The notes under the pieces: model-generated
Databases searched by the model: none
Told to the model about the DNA's origin: nothing
What the model saw: the letters and a program-made list of their open reading frames with translations, nothing else
Made by a program: the position numbers and the translations under genes
Assembly (NCBI GenBank): GCA_018830725.1
Contig: JAHJRV010000047.1
Span: 1 to 32,132, forward strand
Source: Actinomycetota bacterium
GTDB lineage: Bacteria; Actinomycetota; Humimicrobiia; JAHJRV01
Reading direction: 5' to 3'
DNA: 32,132 bases
In this document: positions 7,370 through 15,821 of the stretch, piece by piece
Layout: each line of letters begins with the position of its first letter
Position numbering within the stretch: position 1 is the first letter of the stretch

Positions 7370-8326
7370 ATGGAAATTTCAATTGTTGTAACTGTAAAAA
7401 ATGAGGGTGAAGAAATAGAAAATTTCTTAAACTCTCTTTTTAATCAGAGCTTAAAAGCAAAAGAGATAACAATCGTTGATGGAGGTTCAACTGATAACAC
7501 TGTTGAAAAGTTGAAAAGGTTTAAGGACAAAATGCCAAATCTAAATATAGAGATAAAAAGAGGTTTTAATATTTCTCAGGGTAGAAACTTTGCTATTAAG
7601 AATTGTGATACCGAGCTCATTGTAGTAACTGATGGAGGAGTAGAATTAAAACAGGATTGGTTAGAGAATCTTTTTGATAGTTTTAAATACAATAAAGATG
7701 CAGAAGTTGTAGGAGGATTCAGTTTACCATTATGTAAAAGCTGGTTTGAGAGAACAATTTCATGTCTTTTTATGCCGCAGGTTGATGAAATAAATGGGAA
7801 AAAATTTATGCCTTCTTCAAGATCAATTGCTTTTAAAAAAGAAGTGTGGGAAAAAGTTGGTGGATATCCTGAAGAATTATATGTTGGCGAGGATATGTTT
7901 TTTAATTTCAAGTTAAAAAATCTTGGATATAATATAATTTTCAATCCAAGGGCTGTTGTTTTTTGGAAAATGAGGAGGAATATTTTTCAACTCTTTAAAC
8001 AATATTTCAGATATGCATTTGGAGATGGATTTGCAAATATGTATTTTTATAGGCATGCACTGAGATTTTTTGTTTACATTTCTTTAATTTTATTAATTTT
8101 AGTGTTTCTTTTAACTAGAAATTTTATATTTTTACTTATTCCATTACCTTTTGCTATATTTCACGTAAGAAAAGCTTATGCACGAAGTATAAAGACTTTT
8201 AAAAAAGAAACCTTTTGGAAAATGTTTTTTGCATGGATAGCTTTTCCAGTTTTACAGTTTTTAATAGATATTGCGAAAATGGTAGGTTATATTTCAGGAT
8301 TGATAAAAAGAACATTTAAAAAGTAA
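7370..8326 (+). CDS. Membrane-associated glycosyltransferase family 2
   Basis: The 318-residue protein starts directly with the GT2 motif 'EISIVVTVKNEGEEI', followed by 'IVDGGSTDNTVE', 'GRNFAIKNCDTELIVVTDGGVEL' (metal-binding acidic region) and 'EELYVGEDMFFNFKLKNLGY', whose acidic ED is the expected catalytic base. After residue about 225 two adjacent hydrophobic segments (FFVYISLILLILVFLL and IFLLIPLPFAIF) form a membrane hairpin, with further hydrophobic sequence near 285-305. This layout is shared with glycosyltransferases that act on lipid-linked sugars or whole polysaccharide chains at the membrane. It follows the preceding GT2 gene by 28 bases. A likely role is elongation of the same glycan. 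The exact linkage cannot be assigned. Confidence 0.85.
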   Translation: MEISIVVTVKNEGEEIENFLNSLFNQSLKAKEITIVDGGSTDNTVEKLKRFKDKMPNLNIEIKRGFNISQGRNFAIKNCDTELIVVTDGGVELKQDWLENLFDSFKYNKDAEVVGGFSLPLCKSWFERTISCLFMPQVDEINGKKFMPSSRSIAFKKEVWEKVGGYPEELYVGEDMFFNFKLKNLGYNIIFNPRAVVFWKMRRNIFQLFKQYFRYAFGDGFANMYFYRHALRFFVYISLILLILVFLLTRNFIFLLIPLPFAIFHVRKAYARSIKTFKKETFWKMFFAWIAFPVLQFLIDIAKMVGYISGLIKRTFKK

Positions 8327-8364
8327 TAATTATTATAATTTTAAATATTGGGAGGATTTATAGG

Positions 8365-9480
8365 ATGAAAGCAGTTATTTTAGTAGGTGGAGAAGGAACC
8401 AGACTCAGACCAATAACATATCAGATACCAAAACCTATGATTCCATTGGTTGGTATGCCTTTAATTGAATTTGTAATAAGAAATCTTAAAAAATATGAAA
8501 TAGAAGATATCATACTAAGCACTTTTTATATGCCATCTATATTTAGTTCCCATTTTGGGAATGGGGAAAAATTAGGAGTTAATATTACCTATGTAACCGA
8601 AGAGGTTCCCTTGGGAACATGTGGTGCAGTTAAAAACGCAGAGAAATATTTAAGAGATGAACCCTTCTTAGTTTTTAATGGTGATATTATAACCTCTTTG
8701 GATTTTAGAGAACTGATAAAATATCATAAGCAAAAAGAAGCAACTGTTACAATCACATTAACTCCTGTTGATGATCCCACAATGTATGGTCTTGTTCCTA
8801 TTGATTCAAATGGTAGAGTTTTAAAATTTTTAGAGAAACCTAGGTGGGATGAGATAACTACAAATCTTATCAATGCTGGAACGTATGTATTAGAACCAGA
8901 AGTTTTAGAGCTTGTTCCAGAAGGAAAGAATTATTCGTTTGAGAGAGAACTGTTTCCACTACTTTTGTCAAAAGGTGAAAAAGTATTTGGGTTTTCTTCA
9001 AAATCATATTGGCTCGATTTAGGAACTTCTCAAAAATATCTAAAAGCGCAGGGTGATATTTTAGATAGAAAAATAGATTTTGATTTTCAATTTAACCAGG
9101 AAAAGGTGGGCATTTGGATTGGAGTAAATACAGAGATTAACAAGAGTTCTAACATGTTTCCACCGCTTGTAATTGGTGAAAATTGTAAGATAAAAGAGAA
9201 TGTAATAGTAAATAATCATTCAGTAATACTTAATAATACTGAAATAGGTAATGGCACAAAAATTAAAAATAGTCTTATTATGGATAATTGTAAGATAGGT
9301 AGCAACTGTGTAATAAATAAAAGTATTATATGTAGTGGAGTTATAGTTGGAAATAATGTTCATATTTTGAATGGGACTGTTATAGGAAGTGACTGTTTAA
9401 TTGGAGATCAAAATGTTCTAACTAATAATATAAAGCTATTTCCAAAGACAGTTTTAAATAAAGGAATAATTACTTTCTAA
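8365..9480 (+). CDS. Sugar-1-phosphate nucleotidyltransferase with left-handed beta-helix (GDP-mannose pyrophosphorylase-like)
   Basis: This 371-residue enzyme makes an NDP-sugar from a sugar-1-phosphate and an NTP. The N-terminal Rossmann-like domain shows the signature 'GGEGTRLRP' with the following 'KPMIPL' lysine, 'LGTCGAVKNAE', 'FLVFNGDI' (metal-binding Asp) and 'FLEKPRWDE'. From about residue 245 the chain has hexapeptide-like repeats (V/I-I-G-x-x-x pattern: 'VIGENCKIKENVIV', 'EIGNGTKIKNSLI', 'KIGSNCVINKSII'), a left-handed beta-helix used for oligomerisation or regulation. Family resemblance favours mannose-1-phosphate guanylyltransferase, but glucose-1-phosphate substrates cannot be excluded. 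A good GGGAGGA site precedes ATG 8365. It sits among glycosyltransferases and upstream of a GDP-sugar SDR gene, so it may feed the same donor pathway. Confidence 0.85.
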   Translation: MKAVILVGGEGTRLRPITYQIPKPMIPLVGMPLIEFVIRNLKKYEIEDIILSTFYMPSIFSSHFGNGEKLGVNITYVTEEVPLGTCGAVKNAEKYLRDEPFLVFNGDIITSLDFRELIKYHKQKEATVTITLTPVDDPTMYGLVPIDSNGRVLKFLEKPRWDEITTNLINAGTYVLEPEVLELVPEGKNYSFERELFPLLLSKGEKVFGFSSKSYWLDLGTSQKYLKAQGDILDRKIDFDFQFNQEKVGIWIGVNTEINKSSNMFPPLVIGENCKIKENVIVNNHSVILNNTEIGNGTKIKNSLIMDNCKIGSNCVINKSIICSGVIVGNNVHILNGTVIGSDCLIGDQNVLTNNIKLFPKTVLNKGIITF

Positions 9481-9494
9481 AGAGGTGCAGCAAT

Positions 9495-11096
9495 TTGAAA
9501 GTTGGAATATATGATCTTTACCTTCCCACTTTAGGTGGTGGGGAGAAACACATGGGAAAGATGGCAGAACTATTAAGTAAAGATCATGATATTGAAATTT
9601 TAACTAATAAATATTTCGATTTAGATAAATTATCAAGACATCTTAATTTAGACCTTTCAAGAGTAAAGCTAAGAGTATTTCCATATATTTCATCTGATTA
9701 TGGTAGCAATATTACAAAGGATTATGACCTTTTTATAAATGCTACTTATCTAAGTTATATGAGGGGCTATGCAAAGAAAAATGTCTATTTAACTTTTTTT
9801 CCTACACCCTTTGATGTGGACTTCAATTTTATTCATAAAATAACTTTATTTTTGTTTAAGAATATTTCTAGAAATATCTACAGTTGGTTTTTAAGCAAAG
9901 AAGAAAAATATAAGGATGGTTTAAATCCAATTGAAGGAGTTCATGATCCAAAGCGTTTTTTAATGAAAAAATCTACCTGGACCTCAGGAAAAGCCACTTT
10001 TAAAATTGAAGAGAATTTAATAAAGAAGGGGTTAATCAGATTAAAAATTAATAGTGGTAGAAAATTTACTGCTCCAGATACACATATTGACGTTAGTTTT
10101 GGTAAAAAAAATGTTTACACATATCACAAATTACCAAGAAGTAAAAGTAGAGTTTTTAAAATTAAAATTCCATTAAAAAATAATGATACGATGACCATAG
10201 AGTCTAACTCATTTTGCCCCGCAGATTTTTATGCTTCAAATGATACAAGACAGCTTGGTGTTTCTGTTAAAAATATTTCGTCTATATCAATTTTTCGGAA
10301 AATAGTTTATTTTATAATAGGTTTTTTCCCCACATATCTTATAAACTTTCCTGATGATTTAAGCTTTTTAGATACTTACGATCTTATCTTAGCAAATTCA
10401 AAATATACTAAGAGATGGATAAAGAAACTTTGGAAAAAGGATAGTTTTCTTTTTTATCCACAGGTTGATATTGATTCCTTCAAAGAGAAGGAAGTAAAGA
10501 AAGAAAATATTATACTAAGCGTTGGTAGATTTTTTGTAGGACATCATAATAAAAAACAGATAGAACTTGTTAAAGCATTTAAAGAACTTTATAACTTGGG
10601 ACTTAAAGACTGGAATCTATATTTAGTTGGAGGAGTAGAAGGGAAAAAAGAACATTTCAGGTATTTAGATAGGGTAAAAAGAGCTTCAAAAGGCTATCCA
10701 ATAGTAATAAAGACAAATGTTCCGAGAGATGAACTAAATACTATTTATAGTAAAAGTAAGATATATTGGCATGCCAGTGGACTCGGAGAGGATGAGCAAA
10801 AGCATCCAGAAAGATTTGAACACTTTGGAATATCTTCTGTTCAGGCAATGGCAGCTGGGTGCATTCCCATTGTCATAGATAAAGGAGGGTCAAGAGAGAT
10901 AGTAGAGAATGGATATAATGGATTTTTATTCTCTAATTTAAAACAGTTAAAAGAGAAGAGTTTAAAAGTCATAAATGATAGTAAATTGCAAAATAAACTT
11001 GTAAAAAATTCATTAAAGAGTTGTAAAAAATATAGTTCAGAAAATTTTGAAAAAAGACTCCATGAAATAATTGAAAATATCTTTGACATTCTGTAA
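9495..11096 (+). CDS. Glycosyltransferase family 4 with a beta-rich insert domain
   Basis: The 533-residue GT-B enzyme opens with 'VGIYDLYLPTLGGGEKHMG', the GT4 N-terminal glycine loop. The C-terminal half has 'ILSVGRFFVGHHNKKQIELVKAF', 'LYLVGG', 'SKIYWHASGLGEDEQKHPERFEHFGISSVQAMAAGCIPIV' (the EX7E-type donor site) and 'GGSREIVENGYNGFLF'. Residues about 145-265 interrupt the N-terminal domain with a beta-rich insert holding 'GVHDPKR', 'TWTSGKATF', 'APDTHIDVSFG' and 'DTRQLGVSV'. Related motifs occur in the GT2 gene at 4811. The start is TTG 9495, preceded by AGAGGTG, only 14 bases after the pyrophosphorylase stop, so the pair is likely one transcript. It probably transfers a hexose or deoxyhexose to the polysaccharide. 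Donor unknown. Confidence 0.85.
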   Translation: MKVGIYDLYLPTLGGGEKHMGKMAELLSKDHDIEILTNKYFDLDKLSRHLNLDLSRVKLRVFPYISSDYGSNITKDYDLFINATYLSYMRGYAKKNVYLTFFPTPFDVDFNFIHKITLFLFKNISRNIYSWFLSKEEKYKDGLNPIEGVHDPKRFLMKKSTWTSGKATFKIEENLIKKGLIRLKINSGRKFTAPDTHIDVSFGKKNVYTYHKLPRSKSRVFKIKIPLKNNDTMTIESNSFCPADFYASNDTRQLGVSVKNISSISIFRKIVYFIIGFFPTYLINFPDDLSFLDTYDLILANSKYTKRWIKKLWKKDSFLFYPQVDIDSFKEKEVKKENIILSVGRFFVGHHNKKQIELVKAFKELYNLGLKDWNLYLVGGVEGKKEHFRYLDRVKRASKGYPIVIKTNVPRDELNTIYSKSKIYWHASGLGEDEQKHPERFEHFGISSVQAMAAGCIPIVIDKGGSREIVENGYNGFLFSNLKQLKEKSLKVINDSKLQNKLVKNSLKSCKKYSSENFEKRLHEIIENIFDIL

Positions 11097-11185
11097 TTGT
11101 AACAACAAAATGTGAAATAAGGTTGATATAAAATATTTTATTTTGTAATATAAAGGATTATATTAGAGAGGAGGAATTTACTAAA

Positions 11186-12151
11186 ATGAGAGTTTTAATA
11201 ACAGGAATTACAGGTTTTGCAGGAAGCCACTTGGCTGATTATTGTTTGACTAAACCTGATGTTGAGGTTTATGGAACTATAAGATGGAGAAGCATAAAGG
11301 ATAATATCTTTCATATTGAAGATAAAATAAAACTATATGAGTGTGATATCAAAGATGGAGTATCTGTTCAGAGTATGTTAAAGAAGGTAAGACCACACTA
11401 TATATTCCACTTAGCTGCACAAAGTTTTGTTCCAACATCATGGCATGCTCCTGCAGAAACTTTAACTACAAATATAATTGGACAGGTAAACTTATTTGAA
11501 GGTGTAAGAAATTTAGGTATTGACCCAATAATTCAGGTTGCTTGTTCTAGTGAAGAATACGGTTTAGTATATGAAGATGAATTACCAATAGATGAAAAGA
11601 ATACGCTACGACCCTTAAGCCCCTATGCAGTAAGTAAAATAGCTCAGGATTTTTTAGGTTATCAATACTATAAATCATATGGAATCAGGATAATAAGAAC
11701 AAGAGCGTTTAATCATACAGGTCCAAGAAGAGGTGAAGTTTTTGTTGTCTCGACTTTTTCTAAACAGATTGCTGAAATAGAAGCTGGTATAAAAAATCCT
11801 GTTGTAAGAGTAGGAAATCTTAATGCAGAAAGAGACTTTACGGATGTAAGAGACATTGTAAAGGCATACTGGTTAGCAGTGGAAAAATGTGAACCAGGTG
11901 AAGTATATAATATTTCATCAGGTAAATCCATTAGCATTAAGAAGATATTAAAAATGTTACTTGAAATGAGCGAAGCAGATATTAAAGTGGTTAAAGATGC
12001 TGAAAGAATGCGACCTTCTGATGTTGAAATATTGAAAGGAGATTCTACAAAATTCAGGGAATTAACAGGTTGGGAACCAGAGATTCCACTTGAAAAAACC
12101 TTAGAAGATACTCTTAATTATTGGAGAGATAAAATCAAGCACCGAGTTTAA
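11186..12151 (+). CDS. SDR-family GDP-sugar dehydratase/reductase (GMD/RMD-like)
   Basis: This is an extended short-chain dehydrogenase of 321 residues. It has the NAD(P)-binding 'TGITGFAGSHL' at residues 6-16, the 'HLAAQSFVPTSW' segment, the active-site region 'CSSEEYG' and the catalytic Tyr147-x3-Lys151 ('YAVSK'). 'RAFNHTGPRRGEVFVVSTFSKQIA' and 'ERDFTDVRDIVKAYWLA' match the GDP-mannose 4,6-dehydratase / GDP-6-deoxy-4-keto-D-mannose reductase group. The C-terminal 'MRPSDVEILKGDSTKFRELTGW' recalls the reductase (RMD), which forms GDP-D-rhamnose. Length fits RMD better than the longer GMD. A strong AGGAGGA site precedes ATG 11186, and an imperfect extended -10 (TGATATAAA, 11124-11132) suggests its own promoter. 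UDP- or dTDP-sugar epimerase activity remains possible. Confidence 0.8.
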   Translation: MRVLITGITGFAGSHLADYCLTKPDVEVYGTIRWRSIKDNIFHIEDKIKLYECDIKDGVSVQSMLKKVRPHYIFHLAAQSFVPTSWHAPAETLTTNIIGQVNLFEGVRNLGIDPIIQVACSSEEYGLVYEDELPIDEKNTLRPLSPYAVSKIAQDFLGYQYYKSYGIRIIRTRAFNHTGPRRGEVFVVSTFSKQIAEIEAGIKNPVVRVGNLNAERDFTDVRDIVKAYWLAVEKCEPGEVYNISSGKSISIKKILKMLLEMSEADIKVVKDAERMRPSDVEILKGDSTKFRELTGWEPEIPLEKTLEDTLNYWRDKIKHRV

Positions 12152-12325
12152 AAAAGTTTTGTAATTTATTTACAACTAAATTTATGAAATTATGTGAGAA
12201 AAGATTTCTTACCTCAGATTAAAAAGTATATATGTAACATAATCAATAAAGAACTTCAAAGTATTATTTTTTAAATACCTAATTCTTAAAATTGTTTTTA
12301 AAACTCAAATTATGGAGGATATTAA

Positions 12326-13582
12326 ATGGAATATGATGTAAAAGATATTAAACTTTCAGAAAAAGGAAATCTAAGAATTGAGTGGGCTGAAAATTTTATG
12401 CCCGTACTTTTCCAGATAAAAGATAGATTTTTTAAAGAAAAACCACTAAAAGGAATTAAAGTAGGAGCGTGTTTACATGTTACTACTGAAACTGCAAATT
12501 TAATAAGGACTCTTAAAGCAGGAGGAGCGGATGTAATGCTGTGTGCCTCAAATCCATTAACTACTCAGGATGATGTTAGCGCCTGTTTAGTTAAGGACTA
12601 TAAGATTTCAGTATTTGCTATTAAAGGAGAGAGCGATAAGACATATTATTCTCATATTTCAAAGATGTTGGACAATAAACCACAAGTAATTTTAGATGAT
12701 GGCGCTGATACAATAAGCCAATTACATTTGTATAGAAAACAGCAATTATCATCCATATTTGGAGGAATTGAGGAAACAACAACAGGTGTTATCAGATTAA
12801 GGAGTATGGAAAAAGAAGGTATTTTGTCTTTTCCAATAATTGCTGCAAATGATGCTGAAACAAAATACCTTTTTGATAATAGATATGGTACTGGTCAAAG
12901 TTCTATCGATGGAATTTTAAGAGCAACGAATAGAATGATAGCTGGGTCAATTTTTGTAGTCTGTGGATATGGTTGGTGTGGTAAAGGAGTAGCTATGAGA
13001 GCCAAAGGAATGGGGGCTCAAGTAATAGTAACAGAGGTTGATCCCATTTCTGCTTTGGAAGCTACTATGGAGGGATTTCAAGTAATGCCTATATCTGAGG
13101 CTGCTAAAATTGGGGATATTTTTATTACTGCTACTGGAGATATAAGAGTTATAGGTGAAAAGCATATAAAGTTGATGAAGGATAAAACCATTTTATGTAA
13201 TACTGGCCATTTTAATGTTGAAATTGATGTTAAAGCCTTAGAAAAATTATCAAAATCTAAAAGGAAAGTAAGAGATTTTGTTGATGAATATATATTGCCT
13301 GATGGTAGAAGAATCTATCTTTTAGCTGAGGGGAGACTCATTAATTCAAGTGCTGCTGAAGGACATCCAGCAAGTATAATGGACATGAGTTTTTCCAATC
13401 AAGCATTATCAGTTGAGTACCTAATAAAAAATAAGGAAAAATTAGAAAACAAAGTTTACAAGGTTCCTATGAAGATAGATAATTATATTGCAGAATTGAA
13501 ACTGAAATCGATGAATATAAAGATAGATAAATTAACAAAAGAGCAACAAAAATATTTAACTTCTTGGGAAACAGGGACATAA
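12326..13582 (+). CDS. ahcY: Adenosylhomocysteinase
   Basis: This enzyme reversibly hydrolyses S-adenosylhomocysteine to adenosine and homocysteine with bound NAD, clearing the product of methyltransferases. The 418-residue sequence has all family marks: 'HVTTETANLIRTLKAGGADV', 'EETTTGVIRL' (from Glu149), the substrate-site 'NDAETKYLFDNRYG' with Lys180 and Asp184, the NAD loop 'GYGWCGKG' at 214-221, and 'AEGRLINSSAAEGHPASIMDMSF'. The short length and the ending 'LTKEQQKYLTSWETGT' match the archaeal/Thermotoga-type enzyme rather than the longer eukaryotic and proteobacterial form. GGAGG stands before ATG 12326. mtnA follows closely, so the two form a methyl-cycle and salvage pair. I saw no SAH riboswitch upstream. 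Confidence 0.97.
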   Translation: MEYDVKDIKLSEKGNLRIEWAENFMPVLFQIKDRFFKEKPLKGIKVGACLHVTTETANLIRTLKAGGADVMLCASNPLTTQDDVSACLVKDYKISVFAIKGESDKTYYSHISKMLDNKPQVILDDGADTISQLHLYRKQQLSSIFGGIEETTTGVIRLRSMEKEGILSFPIIAANDAETKYLFDNRYGTGQSSIDGILRATNRMIAGSIFVVCGYGWCGKGVAMRAKGMGAQVIVTEVDPISALEATMEGFQVMPISEAAKIGDIFITATGDIRVIGEKHIKLMKDKTILCNTGHFNVEIDVKALEKLSKSKRKVRDFVDEYILPDGRRIYLLAEGRLINSSAAEGHPASIMDMSFSNQALSVEYLIKNKEKLENKVYKVPMKIDNYIAELKLKSMNIKIDKLTKEQQKYLTSWETGT

Positions 13583-13598
13583 AATAGTGGAGGGAAGG

Positions 13599-14630
13599 AT
13601 GAAGTCTATAGAATGGGCTGATAATAAGGTAAAAATGATTGATCAGAGAAAATTACCTCTTAAAGAGGAATACATTATATGTGATGACTATAAATGTGTT
13701 GCAAAAGCAATAAAATCTATGGTAATAAGGGGTGCTCCTGCAATAGGAGTTGCGGCTGCATATGGATTTGCATTAGCTGGTCTTTCAAGTAAAGCAAAAA
13801 CATCCAAAGCTCTTTTAGGTGATCTGAAAGTTGCTTATAGTCATTTATCCAAGGCCAGACCAACAGCCGTCAATCTTTTTTGGGCTTTATCAAGAATGAT
13901 GAATATTACTATAAACAACATAGATTTGGGTATTAATAAATTAAAGGATAGACTAATTGAAGAAGCAACAATTATTGAAAGAGAGGACATGGCTATTAAT
14001 GAAAAGATTGGTCAGTATGGGTCAGCTCTCTTTAATAAAAAGGTTTCAGTTTTAACTCATTGTAATACTGGAGCGTTGGCTACCGGAGGTTATGGAACTG
14101 CTTTAGGTATAGTAAGAAGTCTAAACAAGCAGGGTAAAATAAGAAGAGTATGGGTTGATGAAACTCGTCCATTTCTTCAGGGTGCTAGATTAACAGCTTA
14201 CGAACTTAAAAAGGAGGGAATTGAATATATTCTTATTACAGATAATATGGCTGGCTATTTTATAAATAAGGGTGATGTTGATGCTGTATTGGTAGGAGCT
14301 GATAGGATAGCAGCTAATGGAGATACAGCAAATAAGATTGGCACATATTCTTTGGCTGTTTTGGCAAAAGAGAACAATATTCCATTTTATGTTGTTGCTC
14401 CAACATCAACTATTGATATGAATATAGGTTCAGGAAGAGATATTCCAATTGAGGAGAGAGATAAAAGAGAAGTATTATTTATTGGTGAGAGTCAGATAGC
14501 ACCTTCCTGGACTAAAGTAAAAAATCCTGCATTTGATATTACTCCCGCAAGATATATAACAGCTATTGTAACAGAACTTGGAGTTATAAATTCACCATAT
14601 GATATAAATTTGAAAAAGAAATTATTATAA
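13599..14630 (+). CDS. mtnA: S-methyl-5-thioribose-1-phosphate isomerase
   Basis: The enzyme converts 5-methylthioribose-1-phosphate to methylthioribulose-1-phosphate in the methionine salvage pathway. Visible signatures are 'MVIRGAPAIGVAAAYGFAL', 'LTHCNTGALATGGYGTALG' with the catalytic Cys155, 'WVDETRPFLQGARLTAYEL', 'VLVGADRIAANGDTANKIGTY' with the catalytic Asp235, and 'VAPTSTIDMNI'. The length of 343 residues is normal. ATG 13599 is preferred over GTG 13587, because the GTG's first codons are the purine-rich GGAGGG that serves as the ribosome-binding site for the ATG. It follows ahcY by 16 bases and probably shares its transcript. No other mtn genes are in view, so whether the full salvage route exists is unknown. 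The related aIF2B and ribose-1,5-bisphosphate isomerase families are less likely given the exact motif fit. Confidence 0.95.
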   Translation: MKSIEWADNKVKMIDQRKLPLKEEYIICDDYKCVAKAIKSMVIRGAPAIGVAAAYGFALAGLSSKAKTSKALLGDLKVAYSHLSKARPTAVNLFWALSRMMNITINNIDLGINKLKDRLIEEATIIEREDMAINEKIGQYGSALFNKKVSVLTHCNTGALATGGYGTALGIVRSLNKQGKIRRVWVDETRPFLQGARLTAYELKKEGIEYILITDNMAGYFINKGDVDAVLVGADRIAANGDTANKIGTYSLAVLAKENNIPFYVVAPTSTIDMNIGSGRDIPIEERDKREVLFIGESQIAPSWTKVKNPAFDITPARYITAIVTELGVINSPYDINLKKKLL

Positions 14631-14703
14631 AATAAAAGAAACTAAACATAAGTTTTAATTAAATCTAAAATGCTCAAGAGGTTAAAAAGAGAGTGTTTAT
14701 GAT

Positions 14704-15819
14704 ATGAAAGTAATGATTTTAGCAGCAGGTTTGGGAACAAGGCTTCGCCCCCTTACTGATTTAATATCAAAACCTATGGTTCCAATAGTAAATAAACCGG
14801 TCATGGCTCACATAATTGAATTGTTGAAAAAACTTAATTTTAAGGAAATAATCGTAAATTTACATTGGTATCCAGAAGCAATTAAAAATTATTTTAAGGA
14901 TGGAGCTGCATTTGGAGTAAATATTCATTATTCTTACGAAGATAAGCTTTTGGGGACTGCTGGTGGAGTGAAGAATGCGAAAGATTTCTTTGGTAATAAA
15001 ACATTTTTAATAATGAGTGGGGATGCACTCACTGATATAGATCTTAAAGATTTAATTAAATTTCATAAACAAAAGAATGGATTGTGTACAATGGTATTGA
15101 CTACTGTAGATGAACCATCAGCATATGGTGTAGTTATTTTAAATGAAGAAAAAAGAATAACTGGGTTTCAAGAAAAACCTCCACAAGGTAAGGAAAAGAG
15201 CAAATTAGCTAACAGTGGAATATATGTTTTTGAACCTGAAATATTTAATTATATTCCGGATGATGAGTTTTATGATTTTGGCGCTGATGTTTTTCCTCAA
15301 ACTGTTGAAGAGAATACCCCAATTTATGGATATATAAATTCTCGATACTGGAATGATGTAGGTAGTCTCTCAGAGTATATGAGAGGAAATTTTGATGCTT
15401 TAAATGGAAAGGTTGAAGTTAATATACCGGGAACTGAAATAAGCAAGAATATATGGGTTGGTGAAAATTGTACGGTTCATGAGGATGTTATTATGTCTCC
15501 ACCAATCTGTATTGGCAAAAATTGCATTATCGAGAAAGATGCAAAGCTATTTGGTCCACTTATTATAGGTGATGATACATTAATTAAGGAGAGAGCAGTT
15601 CTATATAAAGGTATTAAGTGGGGGAGTGGATATATTGGTAAAGATGCAAGTTTAATAGGTGCCATAATAGGAGAATCAACAGAGATAGGAGATCAAGCAC
15701 ATATCTTGGAAAATGCAGTAATAGGATCTAAAAGTGTAATAGCAAGTGGGACAATCATTCATCCCAGTGTTAAAATAATGTCACAACAGATAATTGATAA
15801 AAATAACCATTCCTATTAG
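14704..15819 (+). CDS. Sugar-1-phosphate nucleotidyltransferase with beta-helix (mannose-1-phosphate guanylyltransferase-like)
   Basis: This second NDP-sugar pyrophosphorylase has 371 residues. It shows 'LAAGLGTRLRPLT' and 'KPMVPIVNKPVMAHII' at the N-terminus, 'LLGTAGGVKNAKDFF', 'FLIMSGDALTDIDL' with the metal Asp, and 'GFQEKPPQGKEKSKLANSGIYVFEPEIF'. From about residue 240 a hexapeptide beta-helix follows ('WVGENCTVHEDVIM', 'CIGKNCIIEKDAKLFG', 'IIGDDTLIKERAVL'). It resembles the N-terminal portion of long bacterial/archaeal GDP-mannose pyrophosphorylases that carry a phosphomannomutase domain, but this protein stops after the helix. It is paralogous to the 8365 gene yet clearly diverged. It lies two bases before comF and may be cotranscribed with it. 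Sugar specificity is inferred, not proved. Confidence 0.85.
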   Translation: MKVMILAAGLGTRLRPLTDLISKPMVPIVNKPVMAHIIELLKKLNFKEIIVNLHWYPEAIKNYFKDGAAFGVNIHYSYEDKLLGTAGGVKNAKDFFGNKTFLIMSGDALTDIDLKDLIKFHKQKNGLCTMVLTTVDEPSAYGVVILNEEKRITGFQEKPPQGKEKSKLANSGIYVFEPEIFNYIPDDEFYDFGADVFPQTVEENTPIYGYINSRYWNDVGSLSEYMRGNFDALNGKVEVNIPGTEISKNIWVGENCTVHEDVIMSPPICIGKNCIIEKDAKLFGPLIIGDDTLIKERAVLYKGIKWGSGYIGKDASLIGAIIGESTEIGDQAHILENAVIGSKSVIASGTIIHPSVKIMSQQIIDKNNHSY

Positions 15820-15821
15820 TT

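Noticed and set aside
7576-7944. Minus-strand open frame of 122 codons inside the GT2 gene
   Set aside because: It lies wholly opposite a well-supported glycosyltransferase and has no recognisable motif.
12152-12325. SAH or SAM riboswitch before ahcY
   Set aside because: The 174-base leader is AT-rich and lacks the conserved GC-rich helices and cores of those riboswitches.
13587-13598. GTG start for mtnA
   Set aside because: The codons after GTG are the GGAGGG that serves ATG 13599, and the family starts at the ATG.
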